DNA from: Metridium senile
Taxonomy: Eukaryota; Cnidaria; Anthozoa; Actiniaria; Metridiidae
Length of the DNA stretch: 64,000 nucleotides
Direction of reading: 5' to 3'
Assembly: GCA_949775045.1 (NCBI GenBank)
Contig: OX459095.1
Span: 34,710,768-34,774,767, forward strand
The notes beneath the pieces are model-generated. The model ran no database searches, was not told where the DNA came from, and worked only from the letters and a program-made list of their open reading frames with translations. Of the stretch, positions 10,303-20,945 are shown one piece after another. Numbering within the stretch: the first letter of the stretch is position 1; every line of letters begins with the position of its first letter. The translations under genes and the position numbers were made by a program.

Positions 10303-11126
10303 ATGCCCCAAATGAGGAGAAATGGAAAATTCACAACACAAAAAGAGTATATAAGAAGAAAGAAGGTTGAAGAACTATTCAATGACAAGAAAACCGAGGA
10401 TGAAAATCGGGTTTTGGCCGATAGCGCTCGTAAATTTACGTCGACCGATGGAAAAGCAAAAAGCCAAAATACACCTTGGGATGAAGGAAGAAGGATTGTG
10501 GAGCTAAAAGTGTTAGAAGAATGTCTGAAATCTTGCAATGACTGTGGAGAAGGCCTATATCTTCATCAAATTGTTGAAGAAAAACGATACGGTTTTAGTA
10601 GTTTACCGGTGTAATTGCGGAGTGTTGTTGAACTAAGTTTACACTAGCAAAAGTCATCGACGAAACGACAGCTGCAAAAATGGCATTCCTATTTATGATG
10701 TTACAGCCAAACCCACTGAAGCGTTCCTATCGAGGTTAGAACATTCAATTTGTTTATCATTTTATTTATTTATTTGAAATTTGCATAAATGAGAATCGAT
10801 TCTTGTAGTTTTCAAAAACCGCTTCTAATCAAAACTTACTTTCAATCTTTTTTTGGACAACAGAAACTTGCTAAACTCATTCTGCTTACAGCCAATATTG
10901 TTATAAATGCTTCCTAAGGTATTTTATTACAATAGCATTATCAGTTATTGACCACAGATCGTGATTTCGGGACTTATTAACGGTTGACGGTTGAAGTCTT
11001 ATAATATCGGTTTCGTTTTTAAAACAAATTTAAACTTTAAATTCAATGTTTTGAAGAATAAATCGAGCCTTCCAACCTCGATAGGAACGCTTCAGTAGGT
11101 TTGGCTGAACACAAAAGCAGCTACAG
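10303..11126 (+). pseudogene. Mutator-like transposase N-terminal exon, split by a MITE
   Basis: The plus-strand frame opens MPQMRRNGKFTTQKEYIRRK and reaches WDEGRRIVELKVLEECLKSC, then CNDCGEGLYLHQIVEEKRYG. The 'GRRhVEL..L...L..C..C...L.L....EER..G..S' block is the amino-terminal signature I associate with animal Mutator-like transposases (PF20700). After a frame change at about 10600 the reading continues YRCNCGVLLN, a stop, then NGIPIYDV. There a 404-bp MITE intervenes, and on its far side NTKAAT resumes in the right register before a donor at 11127 (CAG/GTAATT). The expected family text is 'G.P.(F/Y)D(I/V)NTK.A.G', so the MITE sits exactly between V and N. Confidence 0.55.
10704..11107. 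mobile_element. 404-bp MITE, CAGCCAAACC inverted repeats
   Basis: The left end, CAGCCAAACCCACTGAAGCG then TTCCTATCGAGGTT, is matched in inverted form at the right end (CCTCGATAGGAACGC to GGTTTGGCTG). The left flank is TTA and the right flank AACAC. The exon reading on both sides implies an original GTTAAC, so a TA target with loss of one T at the right junction explains it best, pointing to a Tc1/mariner-type origin. The same left end is present alone at 41291. No coding capacity. Confidence 0.75.
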
Positions 11127-11211
11127 GTAATTTAGTAATAGATTTATTAAGAAGATGTTATTTTATTATGAAACATTTTCTTATCAAATTTACCGCCGGT
11201 GTCGCTCACAA

Positions 11212-11241
11212 CCGTGTTTGCACAGGGAAATGCAAACACGG
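11212..11241. repeat. Short hairpin CCGTGTTTGCA...TGCAAACACGG
   Basis: Perfect 11-bp arms around an 8-bp loop, followed by GACCAATCAGAGCGCACGGAC. Shares the TGTTTGCAC word with the palindrome at 9849. Confidence 0.7.
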
Positions 11242-12842
11242 CTCTCGACCAATCAGAGCGCACGGACTAACTTAAATATTTTATAATGCACAATGTCTCC
11301 CCATTATCGTCGTAGATCCTGTGTATTTCATTTATTATGGACGCACACTTAATTTTTCTTTTTTTGTAAGCAGGTTTTTATTTGTGTTCTTATATTTCTT
11401 TCAAAGAAGACAACGACAAAGAACTTGAAACACACTTCGTTTTGGCGTGCTTTTCACATCTTGATCGAGTGAAACATTTGAAGAAGAATTGCAGGATTCA
11501 CTTGGTGGTGATTCGGGTATACGGAATACAGATGAGTTGAAGCCTTTTAGCGGTGTACTAGTTGTACATGATTAATATAGCTTGACATCCTTGACTGAAC
11601 TTTTGGCGGGATAAAACCTTCTTGATTAATCTTCGCGTTAATCTCTAAAAACTGTTCTGATTTTAGTCATTTCTAATCGTCAAGACTTCTTCGGTGCAAA
11701 TTTCCAGCGATCAAAGCAAAATATGTACCAAAATTACCTTTCACTCCAGCATTGAAAATCTTGGCAGAGATCGGTCTGCCATCTTCATTGCTCAAGTCCT
11801 TCAGCAAACATGAAAATACTTTGCCGGTAAACACTTTAAAAACATCGATCTGGCAGAACTTATTCAGTAGAGCACCACAAAGATCCTTTGACAAAGCAAA
11901 CCCAAAAAAGCGAAAAAACTTGGACTGGCTGTAGAGATGGCATATTGAAGACTACATCCTTGCTCGCCTGAGCGCTCGCCATCGATCGTGTTGATCAAGT
12001 ACAAAACAGATTATGAGTTTACCATGTACAGTCTCGTGATTGCCAAATACGATTTAATCCAATATATTATGATCTTCTTCATCATCGATTATGTATGCCA
12101 ATGAGACAACACTTTGATAATTGTTTTAGCGCTATGACAACACTTTGCTCTGGCTGCCAATCAAGTTCAAAGCGTTAATGAGATCAATTCGTCTGTCAGT
12201 CTGCGGTTAGTAACATAGATACCCTACTGTTCCAATAAAACCTTGGTTGCGGCTTGTTATGAAGACAACACCAAATCCCTCGATGTCAGAATGATGGCCT
12301 ATGTTTTGGGACAAATTTATTCCATTTTCTACGGATTAATTTGATTGTTTGGAAAATCATTCATAGAGGTACCAGGACTAAGCTGTTGTTAGCAAACAAA
12401 CTTTACACAGGCCTCCAGCAACACAAAACTTTCAACTTATTCTACGTTTTTTAGCACAATGTCTGTCACACTCAATAACGTGACGTCATGACGTTGTTTT
12501 GAAGAAAAAAAAGTATGTTTATAGCAACAATGCTTTTCAAACTTTCGTAATAAAAACTCAAAAGTTTCATATTTGCTTTCTATTTTTTATATTTATCTTT
12601 CGCTGCATAGGCATAGGTACTTGTATGCCCCCTTAATTTTATCAGACCTATAAGTTACATCTATACTTCATCTATTTATATGCTAAATAATAATTAATGA
12701 ACAATCACCTGTCACTTGCCTGATTTTGTTTGAAAGATGCATTTATATAACTTGTTCTGGGGCCCGTAAGGTGCTCAAAAACCTGCAGTTTCTCAGTATT
12801 TTACGCAACTGGAACACGTTTTCAAACCCTCCACAAGACATT
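11242..12842. other. No confident gene
   Basis: A 70-codon open stretch exists on both strands over 11673-11934, a sign of chance openness rather than coding. The plus reading ends KRKNLDWL, the minus reading contains GNFGTYFALIAGNLHRR. Neither matches a family I know, and no splice sites frame them. The rest is AT-rich without signal. Confidence 0.4.
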
Positions 12843-13373
12843 TCATGTTGATGATATAGTTGCCATTGAAGACATCAGGATTGCGGCTAGAGCGTAGAAG
12901 GGGGACATATTTCGTGGCTTTTCAGGTGGCTTGCTTATTAGTGGTCGTTCCCCCCACCGCTTTTCCCTTGCCTCTTTCAATTGCTCCTTTTTCTTACTTT
13001 TAGCGTCCACACGAAGAGTGCGACCCATGTTGTATTCCAGATGAAAATAAGAAACTTTAATAATTACAATATAAAAAGATTTCTAATTAGACTATGTATG
13101 TGTAGAGGAATTTAACACTGCGCCGCATGTTAATAGAAGGGGGACATATTTCGTGGCTTTTTCAGGTGGCTTGCTTATTAGTGGTTGTTCCCTCCACCGC
13201 TTTTCTTTTGCCTTTTTCAATTGCTCCCTTTTCTTACTTTTAGCGTCCACACGACGAGTGCGACCCATGTTGTATTCCAGATGAAAATAAGAAACTTTTA
13301 ATAATTACAATATAAAAATATTTCTAATTAGACTATGCATGCGTAGAGGAATTTAACACTGCGCTGCATGTTA
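12843..13373 (-). repeat. Tandem duplication (about 240 bp) of a first exon
   Basis: A unit containing AGAAGGGGGACATATTTCGT at 12896 recurs at 13135, and the minus-strand start codon at 13028 recurs at 13268, a period of 239-240 bp. Both copies encode the same amino-terminus on the minus strand: MGRTLRVDAKSKKKEQLK in one and a variant with Arg for Leu at residue 5 in the other, followed by ERPLISKPPEKP-like text. The upstream flank (GTTGTATTCCAGATGAAAATAAGAAAC) is copied too, so each unit has its own potential 5' region. The basic, MGR-starting peptide looks like the start of a transposase or DNA-binding protein, but no downstream exon was identified. Confidence 0.75.
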
Positions 13374-14448
13374 ATTAGCTACTGACATCAAGTCTCAAAA
13401 ATTGTTTTTTTTTTGGCAGCTTTCTTTTTTTAGAGCTGTGTGAAAACCCCTAGAATGCGAGGCTGCGTCAAGAAAAAGAAAGAGCAGGAAAGACTCGGCG
13501 GGAAAATGTTATGAACTAAGTTTTTCGTAAATGGCAACGAAGTGAAAAAACTACGACTACATTAGGGGAGAATCAATCTTTAGTGAATCAATAATAACTA
13601 CATTGACTGCATGATTACAAATTAGATGTCAATTAATTTAAAACACTCCTTATTATACAAAGATAAATTTGATAATTTAGGTCCTCTCTTACGATACAAA
13701 TTTCCACACTTTAGCAAGGTGTCGTTTCACAACTCAAACATAAAGAATGTCACGCTCGTTGTAGTAAATTTTCACTCGGCGGGTGCTACTTTCGTACTTC
13801 AACTTCGGCGCTACTTTTAGAAACGTTCTTTTATACTGATTTGACTGAAGTTTTGCAACATTATTAGCTATATATCTAAAATTGTACTGTGAAGATATCA
13901 CTCATTTTTTTGTGTGTGAAAACTTCAAGCAAAACGTCATTTTGATAACAAGCTCGATCTCTGCATTGCCTACATATTAACCAGAGCTTTCCGCTGGGAG
14001 TTTAAATGGAGGTCCAAGGTCCAAGGTACATCATAATTTGTGCATCTTATGAAATGTTTTGACCGCCTATATTTACGCGCGAACAATACACATTTAAATG
14101 TTTTCGTGATTTATTCGTTATCGAACAGATAACTATTCTTCTAACTTTACCAATTGATGTGCTAAACGTAGCAGTTTATAGCACATTTATTGGTTTTTCG
14201 CAATCAGCTCAAATTCAAAAGATATTTAAGAAAAAACATTTTACAAAAAAGTTGTTGATCATTGCTATGGAAACTTTGATTAACATAATTAAAACATTCG
14301 AAACTTTCATCCAAGACTGTCATTTGGTAAAAAATTGACATTCATGGGGTGAAGGTAAGATCATGTAATTGCGAATTCAAAAAGGGATATGTGGGCCATT
14401 CAAAACTACCTCGAGCCACTTTAAAGGTTTCCGCTGCAAGTTCGTTTT
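13374..14448. other. No gene recognised
   Basis: AT-rich sequence with short frames only. A small tandem (GGTCCAA repeated at 14016-14029) is the only structure seen. Confidence 0.5.
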
Positions 14449-14467
14449 TTGTTACTGTCTTTAAAAA

Positions 14468-15069
14468 TGTCTAGACGAGTTTGTAAAGTGCTCCTCCAGG
14501 TAAATCAGACATACGCCGTAGTTGATCACTGGGTTGACACTTACACATTGAATGAAAAGAAAAGAACATTGAGTTCGAGGATTTCCACTACCAAAACCAT
14601 CCATGACCGAACTTGGGCCTCATTTAAACGACATATCAACATACTGGTTTTGTATGCCAAAATGACTTCATTTTATGCATTTGAGGTCAGCTGGTGCTTC
14701 AAAAACGTTCTGGCGCTGTGACAGGTAGCACCAGTTTGGGAAATGAGACATGAAACTCAGGTACAGTGTACCTTATATATGCCAATATTTTCGTTATTAT
14801 ATACAATTGGATTTCATAATGTTACCCGTACCCGTTTGAGCAATTTAATGTGTTCGACCTGGTCACATGTACTGGTAACAAATAAAACTCAAAGCGACTC
14901 AAAGTGCATGGTAAGGTCATTTGACTGATCTCTCCTCTCCTGACATTAAAATTTGCTTTTGTAGACGAAAGGTTGATGATTTGTTGCTACAGCATACAGA
15001 AGACCCTCAAGACGAGGACATAGAAAGTATGCTTGTCGATGCAATCCTCATTTCAACTATTACACACTA
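14468..15069 (+). CDS. Two possible exons of an unknown small gene
   Basis: A plus-strand ATG at 14468 opens MSRRVCKVLLQ, followed directly by a donor-like CAG/GTAAAT at about 14500. The next candidate exon follows an acceptor at about 14964 (TTTGTAG) and reads RKVDDLLLQHTEDPQDEDIE then SMLVDAILISTITHY, where the TA-flanked MITE at 15070 begins. The acidic second block and consensus splice sites are suggestive, but the join was not proven and no homologue is known to me. The longer unspliced frame over 14449-14721 is an alternative. Confidence 0.25.
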
Positions 15070-15324
15070 CAATCTTGGACAAAAGTAGTTGAGACATTCG
15101 CACGCTTTGTACGAATAATGTAAATAACTGTCCGTCTTGCTAACTGACATTAATTTGATCCCCTCCCCTCCATTCAATGTTGGATTTTGGGATTGTCTGG
15201 ACCACTGGCATTATCTATCAATACATACAACATTGATTGGATGGGGGATGGGGAAGGAACAGCTGAGAAATGCCGACTAGGGCTATAAAAACCGAAAGTG
15301 TCTCAACACTTTTGTCCAAGATTG
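15070..15324. mobile_element. 255-bp MITE, TA target, Tc1/mariner-like ends
   Basis: The left end CAATCTTGGACAAAAGTAGT then TGAGACA is matched by TGTCTCAACACTTTTGTCC then AAGATTG inverted at the right end. Both sides are flanked by TA (15068-15069 and 15325-15326). The interior also folds: CCCTCCCCTCCATTCAATGT faces ACATTGATTGGATGGGGGATG. No coding capacity; moved by a mariner-type transposase elsewhere. Confidence 0.85.
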
Positions 15325-15599
15325 TAGCTAGTCTACTTCGTTGCACACAGGAAGGAAAATCACTCTAACTTACAAGTAATACACAGGTGAAATGTTAAAT
15401 AAATTCACCCTTAGGGCTGATTTCATCTTCTGACTCACTACCGCTGTTAGCATTGCTGCTTCTAGTGAAGAATTGTGAATATAGTAAAATTAATGTAGTT
15501 TTTCAAGAATTTGTCAAATAAAATGCACGGAGCAAGTTGGCTTACTTCTTATCTGAATATCAATGCAAAATCAAAGGAAGAATCAACATGAAATAAGTG

Positions 15600-16245
15600 A
15601 ATATTTACTTGTTTTTAAAGAACACATCGCAGTGTCTCATATACTGCTCTTTTTCCTTTTTACTACTGGTTGTAGGCTGCTGCATCTTTTGATATGAAGT
15701 TATACTCTCACGTTCATTTCTGTGTACTCTTCTTCTGTACCAGACTTATTTTATTGAGCGTTGTATTTAGTTTTGCTTGATTAAGGGACTTTTCGTCATC
15801 CTTTCTCAATAGACTTTGTATGTCACAAAGCTTTTCTTCGAATACTTCTTTTGACTCTTGCAAATCCTTTACTCTTTTCCCCTGCAAAAACATCACCCTT
15901 TTTCTATAGTGATTGCTTACTTCACCGAATTGTTTATGTACATTCCCCCCCAGCAAATGTAAACGATAAAGATCCTCACCAGCTATTTCGTATTTGTTAG
16001 CTGCTTTTTATTTATCATGTCAGTAACATTCACTGCACACTGACACATTTCAGAAAATGCATGATCATTGTAACCGTAGAGGTTTATCCAATTCTCTTCG
16101 CTGTCCAGGTAGCAAATTTTCATAGTTGAATATTCATAAACATCAGACTTGTACATCTTTTTGCAACTAAAAAACTTATTGATCTTCCTTTCTCTTGCAC
16201 CCTGTATATTCGACTTTGAATTGATATTCCATAGCTTGTCAAACG
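15600..16245 (-). pseudogene. Uncharacterised coding block with a frameshift
   Basis: The minus strand reads KAFDKLWNINSKSNIQGARE, KINKFFSCKKMYKSDVYEYS, MKICYLDSEENWINLYGYND and CQCAVNVTDMINK, then, after a one-base shift in an A-rich run near 16010, AANKYEIAGEDLYRLHLLGG, VHKQFGEVSNHYRKRVMFLQ and a helical, charged stretch (RVKDLQESKEVFEEKLCDIQ). A further shift near 15735 leads to SYQKMQQPTTSSKKEKEQYM. The even amino-acid mix and conserved-looking register across the shift argue for real coding origin, but I do not recognise the family. The helical part may be a coiled coil. Confidence 0.4.
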
Positions 16246-16257
16246 CTTTTAAGCGTT

Positions 16258-16335
16258 TAAAATGATTAAAATGATTAAATTAAATTAAATTAAAATTAAA
16301 TTAATTGAATTAAATTAAAATGATTAAAATGATTG
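16258..16335. repeat. (ATTAA)n-like AT-rich simple repeat
   Basis: Runs of ATTAAAATG and AAATTAAATTA. A similar tract lies at 48237-48312. Confidence 0.85.
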
Positions 16336-17228
16336 TACTTTGTGGTTTTCGAAACTATGTTTTGAAGAATAAGAACTCATAACTTCAAACCCGTCAACAT
16401 ATCAAACCAATCAAAAAGGGCCAGCTGCACGCTCAACTGGAAATAGCAATATTTGATGCATTTGAAGTCAATTGATACTTCAACGCGTTGGTACTGGTAG
16501 ACATGCTAAAGGAAGGAAAAGTGTAACAGAACAATGAAATTAAAACCGAAAAGATGATTTAATAATCGTGTCGGACAGTTGCGAAGTAATTTTTCAATGC
16601 TTTCATGTCTAAAAAAGCACTAGATATGTCAAATGTAGTATCAAATGAAAGCTTATGATTTATACTTCTCTTTTCTATGAACGAACTGTAGAAAACGTAA
16701 ACAAACGGTAGTAAGTAGCTTTCTTCGCCGAAACAGACCAAATAAAACAATCTATAAGTTCTTCATAGGTTTTAAAAATAGTAGATTGTAATATAGAGGT
16801 GATAATAACGAATATATTTGAGCGTTTAATACCATTTGAAATATACAACTGACAGTTTGATTCTTTTTCATCCCAGTACGATCAAAACCCTTTTTGATTC
16901 ACTATATACAGTCTCTAAAAACAAATTGCGTCAAAATAAACAAAGTCTCATGAAAGATATTTCAAGCTCTACGATTAATGATAATAGCGTACTCGCAAGC
17001 ATAGAAACTGATGGTTAGATATAAATTATGTAAAAGAATTTGAGCCGATTCTTTGTTTTAGCTGCAGTTTGTTCTTTTTATATGTTTACTGCTATACAGG
17101 CAGTTTAGAAAAGATCCCGACCCCTCTTCCCACCATAAACTTGTTTTGTAAGTGACTCTACAAAATGGCGGTCAGCAGGGTGATACTCGATCGGTAAGTA
17201 AAATTAGTAATTTTTCGTTTTTTTCGTT
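16336..17228. other. No gene recognised
   Basis: AT-rich; the frames present (for example 16836-17018, plus) have no recognised domain or splice borders. Confidence 0.5.
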
Positions 17229-18657
17229 GCCGATTCATAGGCAGCCCAACTACTCCTTTTGAGGATTTTTTATTTTTCAATAAAGATTCAATGGAAAAAA
17301 ATGCGCGCGACTATTTTGGTTTCTTCGTTTGGCGCGCGCTTGTAGTCTTTGGGTTTCCTGTGGCGCGGTTGTAGATTATGGGGTTCCTGTGGTCAATCCC
17401 GCGGGAGACAAGTATATATTGTGACAAGGTATGAAACACGGTCACGTGATGGATCACAATTTCGCTACTATCTCATCACCTAAAAGACGAATTAATGATT
17501 TTTCTACGAATATGTAAACAAATAATCTTTCTCCAGATAACTTACGAATTTGAGTCTTCCATCTTTATTATATGACGAGAATTTCCTCTTGGACGCTCAA
17601 ACTCGCGATGGATCGATGTGTGCCCCAGGTAGCTGGGACACTTTTTCGTGAAGCGCTCGGGATTTTTCATTCGTTTGACATTCGTAGAGGTTTCGAGGAA
17701 GTCGTGAACTGTCGTGAGTGCACAAATTTTTCCGAAATCTTGGCGAATTTTCGGAATATTTCTACCTAAAACTAACCTGGAAATACTTCGTCCATCATAA
17801 AAGCTTTTTTTTAGGGATTTTCTTATACATAATGGCCGAAATTACTTTAAACACCGAGCAAAGGAAAGTGGTTGACCGTGTAATGTGTGGACACAATGTT
17901 TTTATCAGTGGTAAAGCTGGTACGGGGAAAACAATGTAGCTTGCAAGCTAATGAAACGATCGAGTTTGTCGTCAATAACATGTTTGTTGGCCGGTTCTTG
18001 CTGCTTTTTTGTATTCTTTTTAATTTCGAAAACAAAACTGTCAAATATAAACTTTTTTGATCCTTTTTCGCTCTTATTCAACAATAAAGTGACTTTTAGA
18101 ACTACCTGTTCTGTTAATGTGATGCATTGAGTGTTTTTGTTGTTTTTGCTTTGTTTATATCAGCTTTTTAACAAAAAGAAAATATTTACTCGACATTTTG
18201 AACCCCATTTTTAAAAAGTGAACAGGGAGCAAACATAACTTTTTCGCTGTTCATCCGTCTATTTGTTTTGTTTTGTTTTGTGTTTTGTTGTAAAGACGTC
18301 ATTCTATGTAATTTCGAAGACTGTTCGACCTACTCTACGAATGTCAAACGAATGAAAAATCCCGAGCGCTTCATGAAAAAGTGTCCCAGCTACCTGGGGC
18401 ACACATCGATCCAGCACGTGACTCGTGTTTCATGCCTTGTCACAATATACAAGGTACCTGACCCTGCTGACCATCCATCCCGCGGGATTGACCACAGGAA
18501 CCCCACAATCTACAAGCGCGCGCACAGGAAACCCAAAGACTACAAGCGCGTGCCAAACGAAGAAACCAAAATAGTGGCGCGCATTTTTTCCCCATTGAAT
18601 CTTTATTGAAAAATAAAAAATCCTCGAAAGGAGTAGTTGGGCTGCCTATGGCCGATT
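17229..18657. mobile_element. 1,415-bp TIR element with 7-bp target duplication and a PIF1 helicase fragment
   Basis: The element proper is 17236-18650. The left end CATAGGCAGCCCAACTACTC is inverted at the right end (GAGTAGTTGGGCTGCCTATG), and GCCGATT flanks both sides (17229-17235, 18651-18657), a 7-bp target duplication. The TIRs are long: about 320 bp match on the right (18330-18650) against two stretches on the left (17236-17450 and about 17600-17700), because the left arm carries an extra ~150 bp (17450-17595). Shared features include CCCGCGGGA, GCGCGC words and CCCCAGGTAGCTGGGACACT. Between the arms lies the start of a PIF1-type helicase. A 6-7 bp duplication is unusual: among known superfamilies it would suit Dada or Maverick, not hAT (8) or MULE (9). 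Confidence 0.85.
17832..17938 (+). pseudogene. PIF1-like helicase, N-terminal stub
   Basis: MAEITLNTEQRKVVDRVMCG followed by HNVFISGKAGTGKT is the standard opening of PIF1/RRM3-type helicases: the Q-motif-like 'LN.EQ..V...V..G.NVFI.G' and the Walker A box GKAGTGKT, at the right distance. The frame stops two codons after the Walker A threonine (TGT AGC reading TAG), so only about 35 of several hundred residues remain. An acceptor-like TTTTTTTTAG precedes the ATG by 20 bp. It lies between the inverted repeats of a 1.4 kb element, so it is most likely the surviving edge of a larger, helicase-encoding parent element after internal deletion. Confidence 0.65.
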
Positions 18658-19083
18658 AAGTAAAAATATTGTATAATCATCTTTTGTTTGGCATGTTTTG
18701 AGCGTTAATATGCCATTTCATTATAATCCTAAGTGAAAGCATTCACAGAAGCCAGATTTCTTCGTACGTTAAAAGACCTTTAATTAGGTTATTATCTTAA
18801 AGCTGAATTTAAGATTAAAGCTTTATTTCAGGGTACGTAAACTTAATTTAGCTCAGTTCTATTTTTTGTAGCGTACAGTCACTAATCTTAATCTAATGTT
18901 AAGCTTACTCCTCAAAATTAAACACATTAAGACAACTCTGAAATAAGCATCATTAGGTATAGTCATTGACTTTGTTATTTGTGGTGGCTCTTAAAAGAGC
19001 CGTTTTGGTATATAGTAATATGCTTTCCCAGCTTATGTTTGCTTGGTAGCTGCAAGGTCTTGTATTCTTTTGAGGATATCTGA
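18658..19083. other. No gene recognised
   Basis: AT-rich flank between the TIR element and the next gene; no frame or splice sites stand out. Confidence 0.55.
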
Positions 19084-19907
19084 CTATCTTTCTTTCTTGT
19101 GCTGGATCTTGTGAGTTTTCAGGATTTCTGCCAGTTGGACCACTTTCACTTTTCTTAGTTCATCTAGTGTTTGATCCAACTGCACCTTCTCTTTTTTGTC
19201 TGGTATTGCTGATGTACATGTAGGACTGTCAGATGAACGTGTGGAAATTCTTGGGACTTTCTTTGCTACCTCCCACTTTCCTTCTTGCCAAAACATGCTG
19301 TCAATTTTGTTATATTCTCTCTTTTTGCGCCTGTGGTCTTTGAGATCTACCAGTAGTAGACTAGAACATGCATCCCATCGGTTGATCTTGTGGTGGAAAT
19401 GTCGCCAAACCTCATCGTTTTTCTTTTCAACTCCTAGAAAAACATTTTAATAATACAAAAGAGGATGTCATGATTATATTATGGTTTAAAAACTTATAAC
19501 ACAGTGCATGCTTATTGATATACCCTCTCTCCCTCCCTTTCTATATATATATATATATATGCTTACCCTGTCTTGCAAACACAGCAATACTTTTGTATAG
19601 ACGGAGCATATCTGGAATGTGATAGATTAAAATGTGGATGTATGGGGTGATGCCAACAGTACTTTCACTGTAGCCAGGTCCTCTCATGTCCAACAGCTTC
19701 TGTGCCCATTGCTTTGCCTGCATGTGAAAATACTGCTTTTAAACAAGTTTGAATAATTTATACTAAAAAAATTATTGTTTTTTATCCCTCACTAACTGCA
19801 GTGCTGATGATGTACATATAAAATGAAATTTTATTAAATACAATGATATTTTTTCCGTTGTTTTATAATTGTTGTGACTGCCCTGCCTCTAGTTATGAAT
19901 AATATAT

Positions 19908-20108
19908 CTAGTCACTTGTTGGAATTATCGCTCTAACTAAAGAGTCTTTGAGCGATATTTTTCTCTTGTAAGAGACGAAAGGAGGATCAGGAAAGATCCT
20001 GTGTAGGTTCTCATTACTAAAAGTCAGGTTATACCTTTGTTTCAAAGCTGGCAATATCTTGACTGGTGTTAGCTCTCTTCTACTGCTCATCAAGTTCAAG
20101 GAAACCCT
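19908..20108 (-). pseudogene. Retroelement linker fragment (Penelope-like or similar)
   Basis: The minus strand reads ELTPVKILPALKQRYNLTFS then LHRIFPDPPFVSYKRKISLK and DSLVRAI, ending in a stop. A 'hF..PP.hh.(Y/F)(R/K)R..hL.D.LVR' stretch typically lies between the reverse transcriptase and a GIY-YIG nuclease in Penelope-like elements. No GIY-YIG block follows, so this is a fragment lying in an intron of the surrounding gene. The poly-A/T run at 20120-20136 on its 5' side could be a retroposition scar. Confidence 0.35.
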
Positions 20109-20811
20109 ATTTGAGCAAAAAAAAAAAAAAAAAAAATCATTATAATTATAAATCAATAATAATAACAATAAGAGATTACCATTACATTGCATAGCATAAG
20201 TACAGTACATGATGTATATTAATGTCAACTGTAACTAATATTAGTTGTATTATATAATGATAAGTCTTATCCGAGGGTTGTACCATTGATAATTATGATT
20301 ACCTGCCATAGTTCTCTGGTGGGGTCTACAGATTGTGGCTTTAAAAACAAGTGAAACAGCTACTCTAATAAATTGAAATATATTATTTGAAATTTACACC
20401 AATAGATCTCATGGTATTTTGTAGGGCATCAATATGTTTAGTTGACTTATCACGCAGTAACAAAAATTACAGAATGGGTAAGAATAATACTCTTTATAAT
20501 AATACTCTTTTCTTCTCTGTATCCTGTCATAGGGGTGAACTAAAATATCGGTATCAGTGTACTGACCTGGTCAAGTTCTAGTACCTCAATGACTATCCCT
20601 TTCTCAAGGCGGTCTGTAACCCTTAGGAGTAGATGCAACTCATCAATTATGACAATTGTATGTCAAATAGAGGTTGGCTGTGGCATCCCGGCTGCTTATG
20701 CCAGTCGTCATTCTTGCTTCTCATCAGAAGAGATGCTCTTGTAAGGGCAAGATTACACCTAGTGAGAAAAAGTAAGGAACAAATTACATAACATTACATT
20801 TTATTACAGAT

Positions 20812-20945
20812 AAATTGGTAAATTGTACTCTGGCTTGTTTTTTGGTTACATTTAATAGACGATTCGATCTTAACTAAGATCTTCATCAGTAATCTTAATT
20901 AAGATTGAAACGTCTATTAAATGTAAGCCAGAGTACAACCAATTT
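20812..20945. repeat. Foldback repeat inside an intron
   Basis: AAATTGGTAAATTGTACTCTGGCTT and ACATTTAATAGACG on the left return inverted on the right (CGTCTATTAAATGT, AAGCCAGAGTACAACCAATTT), closing on a short TCTTAACTAAGAT/ATCTTAATTAAGAT core. A small non-coding palindromic element. Confidence 0.8.
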
